From Acidobacteriota bacterium (GTDB lineage Bacteria > Acidobacteriota > Terriglobia > UBA7540), in assembly GCA_021828225.1 (NCBI GenBank), contig JAKASH010000032.1:1-12718 (forward strand): a DNA stretch of 12,718 bases. Reading direction: 5' to 3'. A model generated the notes under the pieces. It was given only the letters and a program-made list of their open reading frames with translations. It had not been told where the DNA came from and ran no database searches. Position 1 is the first letter of the stretch, and each line of letters starts with the position of its first letter. This document shows positions 1 through 6,493 of this stretch, one piece after another. Made by a program: the position numbers and the translations under genes.

Positions 1-266
1 TAAAGGAAGGCATGCCCACTGTTTTTGGCCTTTACGGCATTTGTGAAAACGTCCATGAATGGTGCGCCGACTGGTATTCAAAGGACTACTATGCCTGCTC
101 ACCCGAGCGCAATCCCCAAGGCCCGCCGTCCGGCGAGCGGCGGGCATCACGCGGCGGAGCCTGGCGACATCATATCAAGGTGAGTCGTTGCGCTGCACGT
201 TCCAGCATTCCGCCCGCCTTTCAGTACGCGGATTACGGCTTTCGAGTGGTCCGCGACGTCATGTAA
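1..266 (+). CDS. SUMF1/formylglycine-generating-enzyme-like domain protein, C-terminal fragment
   Basis: The reading frame is open from base 3 at the left edge, so this is the 3' end of a longer gene. Seen: the SUMF1-family signature FGLYGICENVHEWCADWY (about 17 residues downstream it is followed by RRASRGGAW), then SRCAARSSIPP and the terminal YGFRVVRD. These match the end of the FGE-sulfatase (SUMF1) fold, whose archetype oxidises a sulfatase cysteine to formylglycine. The two catalytic cysteines of true FGE lie about 5 and 10 residues before the CAARS motif in human FGE; here those places hold Ile and Ala. It is therefore more likely a SUMF1-fold protein of another role (an accessory, binding or sensor-fused domain) than a sulfatase-activating enzyme. 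The ATG at 12 is internal to the domain and not a real start. The stop lies 26 bp before the next gene, so the two may be co-transcribed. Domain assignment is firm; function and full length are unknown. Confidence 0.82.
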   Translation, partial: KEGMPTVFGLYGICENVHEWCADWYSKDYYACSPERNPQGPPSGERRASRGGAWRHHIKVSRCAARSSIPPAFQYADYGFRVVRDVM

Positions 267-292
267 GACAGGCTTAGGGAAGGAGGGTTCCA

Positions 293-1291
293 ATGCCTGA
301 GTTACGCCATAACGTCCTGACCCGCGAGTGGGTCATCATCGCCACCGAGCGCGCAAAGCGCCCGCACGAGTTTGCAAAGAAGAATGATGGGAAAAGGCTT
401 AACCCGCCCTATGTGCCATCATGCCCTTTTTGTCCCGGCAACGAACAAATGACTCCTCCTGCAACGTTGGTCATTCCCGGTGACGGCAGCTGGCGAGTCC
501 GTGTAACACCCAACAAATTCGCCGCTCTTTCCTTCGAGGGTGAGCGCCACCGGTCGATTGTGGGAATTCGCAGGACCGTCACCGGAGTGGGCGTCCACGA
601 GGTGATCATCGAGTCTCCGGACCACAGCAAGACGACGGCGCTGCTGGAGGACTCGCAGGTCGAGACACTCATCGATGCTTATCTCGATCGATTCAATTCC
701 GCCTCGCAGGATCCGCGGGTCGAGCAGGTCACCATCTTCAAAAACCACGGCGAGGCGGCTGGAACCTCGCTCGAACACCCTCATTCTCAAATCATCGGAA
801 GCCCTGTGATTACGTCGCAAATTCGCGACCGAATGATCAACGCTCTGCACCATTTTGATGAGTACGGCGAGTGCATTTATTGCCGGGTTCTTGAGATCGA
901 GTTGCGGGAACAGACGCGCGTGGTTATGGAGACGGAGCACTTTGTAACGTTCGTTCAGTTTGCTGCTCTCACTCCTTTTTCGATGTTGATCATGCCGCGG
1001 CGGCACATGTCCTGCTTTTCGGAAATCAGTGACGCAGAGGCGGCCGACTTGGCCAGAATTCTGCGGCGGACGCTGGCCAAACTCTACTACGGCCTCATGG
1101 ACCCGGACTTCAACTACACCATCCGGACCGCCCCCCGGGACGATTGTGGGGCCAAGTATTCTCACTGGTACCTCAGTATCATTCCGCGACTTACCAGGGT
1201 GGCAGGGTTCGAGCTCGGGTCCGGCATGTTTATCAACTCGTCGTTGCCCGAGGAAAATGCAGAATTCCTGCGGGAAGTGTCTGCCGGCTAG
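293..1291 (+). CDS. galT: Galactose-1-phosphate uridylyltransferase family protein (GalT / ADP-glucose phosphorylase-like)
   Basis: A 332-aa cytoplasmic GalT-family (HIT superfamily) nucleotidyltransferase. Classical GalT swaps UMP between UDP-glucose and galactose-1-phosphate in the Leloir pathway. Seen: CPFC at residues 44-47 and His111 in ESPDHS, which with His162 match the E. coli zinc ligands; the active-site triad HPH at 162-164 in EHPHSQ, with His164 as the expected uridylylated nucleophile; an extra CIYC at 194-197; and a C-terminal SHWYLSIIPR block. The start is well supported: AGGAGG at 281-286 lies 6 bp upstream of the ATG. From memory, the HPHSQ context, the FKNHG segment, the second CxxC and the C-terminal FELGSGMFIN segment closely resemble Arabidopsis At5g18200, an ADP-glucose phosphorylase. 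The substrate could thus be a different sugar nucleotide, for example in glycogen metabolism. Family is very likely; exact substrate is uncertain. It follows the SUMF1-like gene by 26 bp. Confidence 0.93.
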   Translation: MPELRHNVLTREWVIIATERAKRPHEFAKKNDGKRLNPPYVPSCPFCPGNEQMTPPATLVIPGDGSWRVRVTPNKFAALSFEGERHRSIVGIRRTVTGVGVHEVIIESPDHSKTTALLEDSQVETLIDAYLDRFNSASQDPRVEQVTIFKNHGEAAGTSLEHPHSQIIGSPVITSQIRDRMINALHHFDEYGECIYCRVLEIELREQTRVVMETEHFVTFVQFAALTPFSMLIMPRRHMSCFSEISDAEAADLARILRRTLAKLYYGLMDPDFNYTIRTAPRDDCGAKYSHWYLSIIPRLTRVAGFELGSGMFINSSLPEENAEFLREVSAG

Positions 1292-1317
1292 CCATTTCAC
1301 GGCAGTGCATCAGAAAA

Positions 1318-1356
1318 GCGCCTCGCGCAAAGGCGCAAGGGCACAAAGGACCTTTG
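1318..1356. repeat. Short degenerate tandem/inverted repeat in the gap after galT
   Basis: Three degenerate 8-bp units (CGCAAAGG, CGCAAGGG, CACAAAGG) run in tandem from 1326 to 1349. They are embedded in two dyads: GCGCCT (1318-1323) pairs with AGGCGC (1331-1336) across a 7-nt loop, and CAAAGG-A-CCTTTG (1344-1356) is an odd-centred palindrome. Read on the minus strand, the first hairpin is followed by TTTT, but no minus-strand gene ends here. From memory, strings of the form CGCAAAG(A/G)CGCAAAG recur between genes in many environmental bacterial genomes; this looks like a decayed copy. Function unknown. Confidence 0.45.
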
Positions 1357-1413
1357 GTAAATGCCGGCAAACCGAGGGATCTCTAAACCGGGCGGGCTGG
1401 AGACTAAAGGCGA

Positions 1414-2364
1414 GTGAGGATCACGAAGCGACGAGAATTCATAGGCTATCTGGCTGGCGGGTTGGCGGCGGCGATGCTCGATGGAAAAGAAGGTTTGCTG
1501 CTGGGCCGGCGTCGTCGAATTTCGCATTCAACTTATCTCTTGAGTCAGCGTATCGGAGTTTCTACCTGGAGCTTTCACAACTACTTTCCTTCGACGCAAA
1601 GCCAGGACTACCACGGGCCGGATGATACGTTTGCATTGCTGGATTTCCCGGAAATGATTGCCGACCGCTACAAGATCCATCACCTTGAATTTGTTGCCCC
1701 GCATTTTGCCTCTACGAACCCGGTCTATCTGGATGAACTGAGGAACAAACTGATCCGGGCGCACTCTTACCTTGTGAATCTTCCGATCGATATCAAGGAG
1801 GTGTCGACCGGAGGCGGCCTTTCGGATCCCAGCATGTCTGTTCGTGATGCTGCGGTCCAGGCTTCAATGAAGTGGATTGACATTGCCGCTCATCTGCGCG
1901 CGCGTTCGGTCCGATGCGATCCGGGAAAGATGAATCCGCAGAATCTCGCGCCCACAGTCGATTCCTACAAAAGGCTCGTCGCTTACGCACGGCGGAAAGG
2001 AGTCCGGGTAATCGTGGAGAACCATGGTGGCGTCGGCTCAGGGCACCCTGGAGATTTGATCAAAGTCTTCAAGAGCGTGAATAGCACGTATTTCGGAGCG
2101 CTTCCCGACTTTGGGAACTTCCCCGATGCAAAAACACGCGCACGCGGGCTAGCGCTGCTTTTGCCGTATGCCGCGGTCATTTGCCACGCCAAAGGGTTGG
2201 AGTTTGACGCCCACGGGAACGAGATCAAGTACGATTTCCCGGCCTGCATTGAGATTGCAAAGCGGGAACGATTCCGTGGTGTCTACTCCGTCGAATTCGA
2301 AGGTCCTGGAGATCCGTACGGCGGCGTTCAGGACGTCATCAATGAACTTTTGAGATATGTGTAA
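1414..2364 (+). CDS. Tat-signal sugar phosphate isomerase/epimerase-like TIM-barrel protein
   Basis: A 316-aa protein of the xylose isomerase-like TIM-barrel class (AP endonuclease family 2 / sugar phosphate isomerase-epimerase). Seen: the strand-1 motif RIGVSTWSFH (46-55) and four candidate divalent-metal ligands at the usual strand ends: Glu202 in VENHGG, Asp232 in PDFGNF, His258 in CHAKG, and Glu294 or Glu296 in VEFEG. The start is GTG at 1414. An in-frame TAA at 1405 rules out anything longer, and a weak AAAGG sits 3 nt upstream. The N-terminus reads TKRREFIG followed by a hydrophobic Gly/Ala stretch, a twin-arginine signal, so the protein is probably exported folded; no clear AxA cleavage site is visible. 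Exported members of this class are common in Acidobacteriota and Planctomycetes beside carbohydrate enzymes, usually with unknown substrate. It stands alone after a 122-bp gap and converges on the permease operon 45 bp downstream, where I see no convincing terminator. Confidence 0.87.
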   Translation: MRITKRREFIGYLAGGLAAAMLDGKEGLLLGRRRRISHSTYLLSQRIGVSTWSFHNYFPSTQSQDYHGPDDTFALLDFPEMIADRYKIHHLEFVAPHFASTNPVYLDELRNKLIRAHSYLVNLPIDIKEVSTGGGLSDPSMSVRDAAVQASMKWIDIAAHLRARSVRCDPGKMNPQNLAPTVDSYKRLVAYARRKGVRVIVENHGGVGSGHPGDLIKVFKSVNSTYFGALPDFGNFPDAKTRARGLALLLPYAAVICHAKGLEFDAHGNEIKYDFPACIEIAKRERFRGVYSVEFEGPGDPYGGVQDVINELLRYV

Positions 2365-2409
2365 ATTTTCGCGCTATCGCCCAAGGCCCTGTCGCTCTAC
2401 AGCTCGCGC

Positions 2410-3663
2410 TTACTCATAGCGCAAGGCTTCGACGGGATCAAGGCGCGACGCGCGGATTGCTGGCAAAATCCCGCTCAGAACACCCACCAGCATAAGGATT
2501 CCGGCGGAAAGCGCCAGGGTCGTGAGAGATATGTGAAGCTGGATATCTCCCTGCCCGGAAGTATCTTTGAACAGTGGCCCCAGCAGTGGAATGGTTCCGA
2601 TGGCCGCTGAGAGCAGGTAGGAAAGGGCCATTCCAAGGATTCCCCCCGTCAGCGTAATGGCAAGGGCTTCGGAAAGAAACTGGGCTTGAATGTGCCGTCG
2701 CCGCGCACCGAGGGCTCGCCGCAGGCCAATCTCCCGCGTGCGTTCATCCACTGAAACCAGCATGATGTTCATAACTCCCACCCCGCCGATTCCCAGCGTG
2801 AGCGCGCCGATAAATGTCAGCAGCACTTCCAGGCCGATTGTGAGTCCATCAATAATGGGTCGAAGCTCCTCTGTGCCGAACATCATGAACGCTTTCTTGT
2901 CGGTCGGAGAGAAACGCTGCCTTTCGGCGATGATGGCCAGCACTTGTTGCCGTGCCTTGGCCTCGAACTGCGGGGCAATGGGTTCAAAGACCATTACGTT
3001 TGCGTAGCGAGTGTCCCACATATCGCCCGCCGTCGTGTAAGGAATCCAGGCAGACTCATCGTCGCTTGTAAAATAGTTCGAAAGCTGAATCTTGCGATTC
3101 ATGGTCCCGATGACCGTGAAGCGCACATTGCCGATCCTGACAATCTGTCCCACAGCAGGTTGATTGGCAAAAAGCTTTTGACGCAATCGCGCTCCCAGAA
3201 AAACCACCCGGCGCCTCTCGACCATATCCTCCGGGCTGATCCACCGTCCGCTACTTGGAACTTCGCTTCTCATTTCTCCATACTCAGGGCAAACGCCTCG
3301 AATCGCCGTGTTGGCAAACTGGCTGCTACGAGAGATAGGCAGCCAGCGGACTGTTTCGCGGCAGACATGCTTCACCAGGGTCGCTCGCGCCCGCACCCAC
3401 TCCAGATCTTCCTTTTCAAGGAGGACTTTCTTGCCCGCTCGCTGGCCGCCGACCTGCTCGCTGGTTTGAGCCGGCCAGCAGATCACCACGCTCTTCCCGA
3501 AGGCTTCGAACCCTTTGATCAGAACTCCCCGGAAGCCTTTCCCGTAGGCGATCAGGGTTGTTACGGCTACGATTCCCCACACCACTCCCAGCATGGTCAG
3601 CCCGCTGCGCAACGGCTGGCGGCGTAAGGAATCCCATGCCTGGCCAAAAATCTCCCGTATCAT
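2410..3663 (-). CDS. MacB/FtsX-type ABC transporter permease (distal copy)
   Basis: A 417-aa inner-membrane permease of the MacB/FtsX class. Seen in order: an N-terminal transmembrane helix (about 22-42, in a RSGLTMLGVVWG context), a large extracytoplasmic MacB-type core domain (about 45-265), three C-terminal transmembrane helices (about 277-305, 333-355 and 380-402), the coupling-helix motif DERTREIGLRRALGA (306-320) after the second helix, and the family-typical ending RASRLDPVEALRYE. There is no Walker A or ABC signature, so it lacks the ATPase domain fused to E. coli MacB. Family members use ATP hydrolysis to drive conformational change that pushes substrate from the periplasm through an outer-membrane channel, or act in lipoprotein or peptide transport. 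It is the last gene of the adaptor-permease-permease run, 66 bp after its paralogue. A GGAG lies about 12 nt before the ATG, a loose ribosome site. Family call is strong; substrate unknown. Confidence 0.93.
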   Translation of the reverse strand: MIREIFGQAWDSLRRQPLRSGLTMLGVVWGIVAVTTLIAYGKGFRGVLIKGFEAFGKSVVICWPAQTSEQVGGQRAGKKVLLEKEDLEWVRARATLVKHVCRETVRWLPISRSSQFANTAIRGVCPEYGEMRSEVPSSGRWISPEDMVERRRVVFLGARLRQKLFANQPAVGQIVRIGNVRFTVIGTMNRKIQLSNYFTSDDESAWIPYTTAGDMWDTRYANVMVFEPIAPQFEAKARQQVLAIIAERQRFSPTDKKAFMMFGTEELRPIIDGLTIGLEVLLTFIGALTLGIGGVGVMNIMLVSVDERTREIGLRRALGARRRHIQAQFLSEALAITLTGGILGMALSYLLSAAIGTIPLLGPLFKDTSGQGDIQLHISLTTLALSAGILMLVGVLSGILPAIRASRLDPVEALRYE

Positions 3664-3729
3664 GATCTCGTTCTGCTCCGACGTGATAAAGAGTGCCGGT
3701 TCCCGGCCATTTCGCGGTTCCGTTCCACG

Positions 3730-4989
3730 CTATCCCCCTGCCTCATACCGAAGAGATTCGATGGGATCGACCGAGGCTGCACGGTTTGCCGGGTAAAGCG
3801 CCGCAAGCAGAGCCACCGTTCCCAGCAAGCCAAACGACAATGCGCCGGATTGCCAGGTGGGCAGTAGGCCAGCAAAAAATGCGGGCTGCGGCAACAGGTC
3901 CACCAGCCAGCAAATGCCGTACGCCACTCCCATCCCAACCCCGCCACTAATGAAAACCACGATCAGTGTCTCAACGAAAAACTGCCACAGGATGGCGCTG
4001 GATGTGGCGCCGACCGCCTTGCGCACTCCGATTTCCCGGGTCCGTTCACGTACGGCGACCAGCATGATGTTCATAACGCCAATACCGCCCAGCAGCAGGC
4101 TGACTAGTCCCACCGCCCCCAGAAAATACTTCATCCCGTCGGTCATCGTCCGGAATTCCCTGGCATTTTCCACCGTGTCCCAGATGGAAGCCGCTTCTTT
4201 GTCGCGCGGGTCAAAATTGTGAATCAGGCCAAGCGAGCGGCGGACCTGCGCCTGACAGGCTTCATCGTCGGCAAAGGACTTTGGGGTTACCAGAAGATTG
4301 TCAATGCTGCGCTGCGGCGCCGGAGGCAGATCCGGAAAGTCCTGCTCCATGGCGCTGAAAGGAACGTAGACCTTGGTTACGTCCATGCCGTCGTAACTGT
4401 TGTTCTGCTCCTTGGATTGCATAATGCCGATGATGGTATAGGGAATATCGTTCAGATAGACCGTTTTGCCCACGGCCGTTTTTGAGACGAAAAGTTGTTT
4501 CCGCACGTCGCTTCCTAGGAAGGCGACTCGGTGCCCCTTGGCTTGGTCGTTCCAGTTGTAAAAACGGCCTTGCGCGATTCCAATGCTCCGAATGTAGGCA
4601 AAAGGAGGAAGCGACGCAGTGACTTCGAGGGTCGCACTATTGTACTGGCTGCGGATGTTGATTCCCGACCGGCGGAGTTCGGGCAAAACATATTGGCAGG
4701 AGGGCGCCTGAGTTTGGACAGCGAGATAGTCGGTATTCCACCAATGGATATCCCGGCCGGCCCGCATGCCGCCCGCTTGCATGCTGGTTCGGCCGGGAAA
4801 AACAATCATGATGTCCCGGCCGAAGGTTTCCATCTGCTTGGCCTGCCCCACACGCAGGCCTTCTCCTGCGGCCACCATCAGAATGATGGAGATGATTCCC
4901 CAGGCGATGCCGAACATGGTGAGGAACGTTCGGAGCTTATGCCCCCACAGATTGTCGATTGTGTCTCGGAACAGATCACGAAGCGCCAT
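3730..4989 (-). CDS. MacB/FtsX-type ABC transporter permease (proximal copy)
   Basis: A 419-aa paralogue of the downstream permease with the same plan: an N-terminal helix (about 22-42, RTFLTMFGIAWGI), a MacB-type periplasmic domain (about 45-280), three C-terminal helices (about 286-312, 336-362 and 381-402), the coupling motif RERTREIGVRKAVGA (314-328) and the ending DPIESLRYEAGG. No nucleotide-binding domain is present. Sequence identity with its neighbour appears moderate and concentrated in the membrane and coupling segments; the periplasmic domains differ clearly. The pair may therefore form a heterodimer instead of the homodimer typical of MacB. The ATG at 4989 has GGTGA about 6 nt upstream on the coding strand. 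It follows the adaptor gene by 61 bp on the same strand, which supports co-transcription. ATP must come from a separate ATPase subunit not encoded in this window. Substrate unknown. Confidence 0.93.
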   Translation of the reverse strand: MALRDLFRDTIDNLWGHKLRTFLTMFGIAWGIISIILMVAAGEGLRVGQAKQMETFGRDIMIVFPGRTSMQAGGMRAGRDIHWWNTDYLAVQTQAPSCQYVLPELRRSGINIRSQYNSATLEVTASLPPFAYIRSIGIAQGRFYNWNDQAKGHRVAFLGSDVRKQLFVSKTAVGKTVYLNDIPYTIIGIMQSKEQNNSYDGMDVTKVYVPFSAMEQDFPDLPPAPQRSIDNLLVTPKSFADDEACQAQVRRSLGLIHNFDPRDKEAASIWDTVENAREFRTMTDGMKYFLGAVGLVSLLLGGIGVMNIMLVAVRERTREIGVRKAVGATSSAILWQFFVETLIVVFISGGVGMGVAYGICWLVDLLPQPAFFAGLLPTWQSGALSFGLLGTVALLAALYPANRAASVDPIESLRYEAGG

Positions 4990-4995
4990 GACGGT

Positions 4996-5024
4996 TCACC
5001 ATGAAAAGCACACAGAGAAAAGGA
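4996..5024. repeat. Purine-rich intergenic string resembling CACAGAG-type dispersed repeat
   Basis: The 61-bp gap between the adaptor and the first permease contains a TTCACC start followed, after a few bases, by CACACAGAGAAAAGG (5010-5024). From memory this resembles the TTCACCACAGAGRCACAGAGAAA strings scattered between genes in many environmental genomes, here in decayed form. The 5' half lies within about 10 nt of the permease start codon on the opposite strand. Function is unknown and the match is by recollection only. Confidence 0.3.
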
Positions 5025-5050
5025 TCAGCCGGGATGGCCGTGTCTGTCGC

Positions 5051-6259
5051 TTACTGCAGGATGACCTGCTGGCCTTGATCGAGGCCGCTTTCGACTTCCG
5101 CGTTGATCCCATTCGAAATTCCGATCTGGATGGGCACTTTTTTCCAGCCCAATTTCGCCTCCTGGGCAGGAACCTCGGCGAAGGTTTTATGATCCTTGTC
5201 GTACACCACAGCGGTCTCAGGGATGATCAGTACGTTGTGCTTTTCCTGGATAATCAACTCGGCGTTGGCGCTCATGTTGGCTTTGAGTTCCCCGGTGGGA
5301 TTCTGGATCGAGACGCGGACCTCAAAGGTGGTCACATTGTCTTTTTCCACGCCCATGGGAGAGATCTTGGTCACCTTGCCGTCGTAGATCTTCTTTGGGA
5401 ATGATTCCACTCGAATGCGCGCGTCCTGGCCGAGATAGACTTTGCCGATGTCCGCCTGATCAACTTTGCCCAACACATAAACTGTGCTCATGTTTCCCAC
5501 GGTAAAAAGCTGGGTGGCTTGCGAGCCCAGAACCAGGATGGAGCTGACGGCGTCACCAACTTCAACATCGCGGGAGAGAACAATGCCGTTGATGGGGCTG
5601 ACGATGGTTGAGTTCTGCAGGTCTTCTTTGGCCTGATCAAGAGCCGCCTGCGCCTGCGACACCTGAGCCCGGGAGCGGGCGATGTCGGCCTTGCTGACGG
5701 CAACGTTGCGCCGCGCGGACATCTGCTTGTTTCGTGCGACCTCGTAAGCCTTCTTAGCATCATCGAGTGTCGAGTCAGGAATCAGCCCTTCGGCGGTGAG
5801 CTTTCGGTCACGGTCAAGCGTAGCCTTGAGAAAAGGTATATCGGGGCCCTGGGCATCAACAATGTTCCTTTCATAGGTGGCTTTAGCTGATTGGACCGTG
5901 GCCTGCGCGGCTTCAAGATTAGCCTCTTCCTCTTTCACACGTGCCCGCAGCTGTTCCTTGTCCAGCTCAAGAAGCACCTGGCCTTCTGTGACGCGATCGC
6001 CGTAGTCGACAAATATCTTCTGGACAAGGCCACTGGCCTTTGACTTGATTTCGACCTTGGTCAAGGGTTCAACCTTGCCAGTGGCTACGACCGATTGCGC
6101 AATGTCTCCGCGCTTGACGGCGGTCAGTTTGGATGGGTCGATGGTGTTGTCGGTCCGGAGCACATTGGCTACCGCGAACACAGACACGCCCAGCCCAAGG
6201 ATGGCCACCCCGATCAGGGTCCACTGCCGGCGCTTGGAATTGCGATAATTATTCGCCAT
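5051..6259 (-). CDS. MacA-like periplasmic adaptor subunit (HlyD / RND-MFP family)
   Basis: A 402-aa membrane-fusion protein that would bridge an inner-membrane permease and an outer-membrane channel. Seen in order: a basic N-terminus and one membrane anchor (about 13-33); the first half of the barrel-sandwich (lipoyl) domain with GKVEPLTKVEIKSKASGLV (61-79) and GDRVTEGQVLLELD (87-100); a long Ala/Glu/Lys/Gln-rich coiled-coil hairpin (about 104-216), slightly interrupted near 139-145; the second lipoyl half, STIVSPINGIVLSRDVEVGD (217-236); and beta-barrel and membrane-proximal segments including IIPETAVVYDKD (345-356). The ATG at 6259 is preceded by GGAAGG 5 nt upstream on the coding strand, a good ribosome site. 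It is the first gene of a minus-strand run with two MacB-type permeases, as expected of a MacA partner. No ATPase or TolC-like gene is present in the run, so those parts must be supplied from elsewhere. Confidence 0.94.
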   Translation of the reverse strand: MANNYRNSKRRQWTLIGVAILGLGVSVFAVANVLRTDNTIDPSKLTAVKRGDIAQSVVATGKVEPLTKVEIKSKASGLVQKIFVDYGDRVTEGQVLLELDKEQLRARVKEEEANLEAAQATVQSAKATYERNIVDAQGPDIPFLKATLDRDRKLTAEGLIPDSTLDDAKKAYEVARNKQMSARRNVAVSKADIARSRAQVSQAQAALDQAKEDLQNSTIVSPINGIVLSRDVEVGDAVSSILVLGSQATQLFTVGNMSTVYVLGKVDQADIGKVYLGQDARIRVESFPKKIYDGKVTKISPMGVEKDNVTTFEVRVSIQNPTGELKANMSANAELIIQEKHNVLIIPETAVVYDKDHKTFAEVPAQEAKLGWKKVPIQIGISNGINAEVESGLDQGQQVILQ

Positions 6260-6295
6260 AGAAACCTTCCAGCTTTCTTTTTCCGAATCCTCTTA

Positions 6296-6329
6296 TCCAG
6301 TAATACGCCGTACGCGCTCGCGATGTTCC
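6296..6329 (-). promoter_or_regulatory. Possible ECF-sigma-type promoter for the exporter operon
   Basis: On the minus strand, GGAAC (6325-6329) is separated by 17 bp from CGTA (6304-6307), the rough shape of an extracytoplasmic-function sigma promoter (GGAAC, 16-17 bp, CGT-rich -10). Transcription would start about 35-40 nt before the adaptor ATG. No good sigma-70 promoter was seen in the 234-bp gap. Such short motifs arise easily by chance, so this is a weak suggestion. Confidence 0.2.
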
Positions 6330-6423
6330 ACGGAGTCATCGGAAATCTCCAGTGTTGCGGAAAAACTGGGTGGGGGAAATTCACGACCAAACTGCAAAGC
6401 TGCGATACGGGAGTTTGATGGGA

Positions 6424-6472
6424 CCCGCCGGAAGCCTTCATCCGGAGAAGTCCCGATACCGTTCGGCGGGAC
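6424..6472 (-). other. Hairpin cluster downstream of the NnrS-like gene
   Basis: GTCCCG (6450-6455) pairs perfectly with CGGGAC (6467-6472) across an 11-nt loop. A competing longer-range pairing joins CCCGCCG (6424-6430) with CGGCGGG (6464-6470), and CCGGA/TCCGG (6429-6433 and 6440-6444) adds a small stem. On the minus strand the cluster begins about 21 nt after the stop of the NnrS-like gene. No T-run follows, so it is not a canonical intrinsic terminator. It may stabilise the 3' end or act as a weak terminator. The mutually exclusive pairings are noted but unproven. Confidence 0.35.
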
Positions 6473-6493
6473 AGAGAGCGTTGATCAGCAAAG

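Noticed and set aside
419..1300. 293-codon open frame on the minus strand
   Set aside because: Lies antisense to the GalT-family gene, whose motifs are unmistakable; its translation shows no domain and no ribosome site.
1029..1625. 198-codon plus-strand frame bridging galT and the isomerase gene
   Set aside because: Overlaps two supported genes in another frame and has no domain-like content.
2365..2409. Bidirectional terminator between convergent genes
   Set aside because: Only a 4-bp stem (CTGT/ACAG) and no T-run; not enough to call.
2944..3627. 227-codon open frame on the plus strand
   Set aside because: Shadow of the distal permease; composition typical of an antisense frame in GC-rich DNA.
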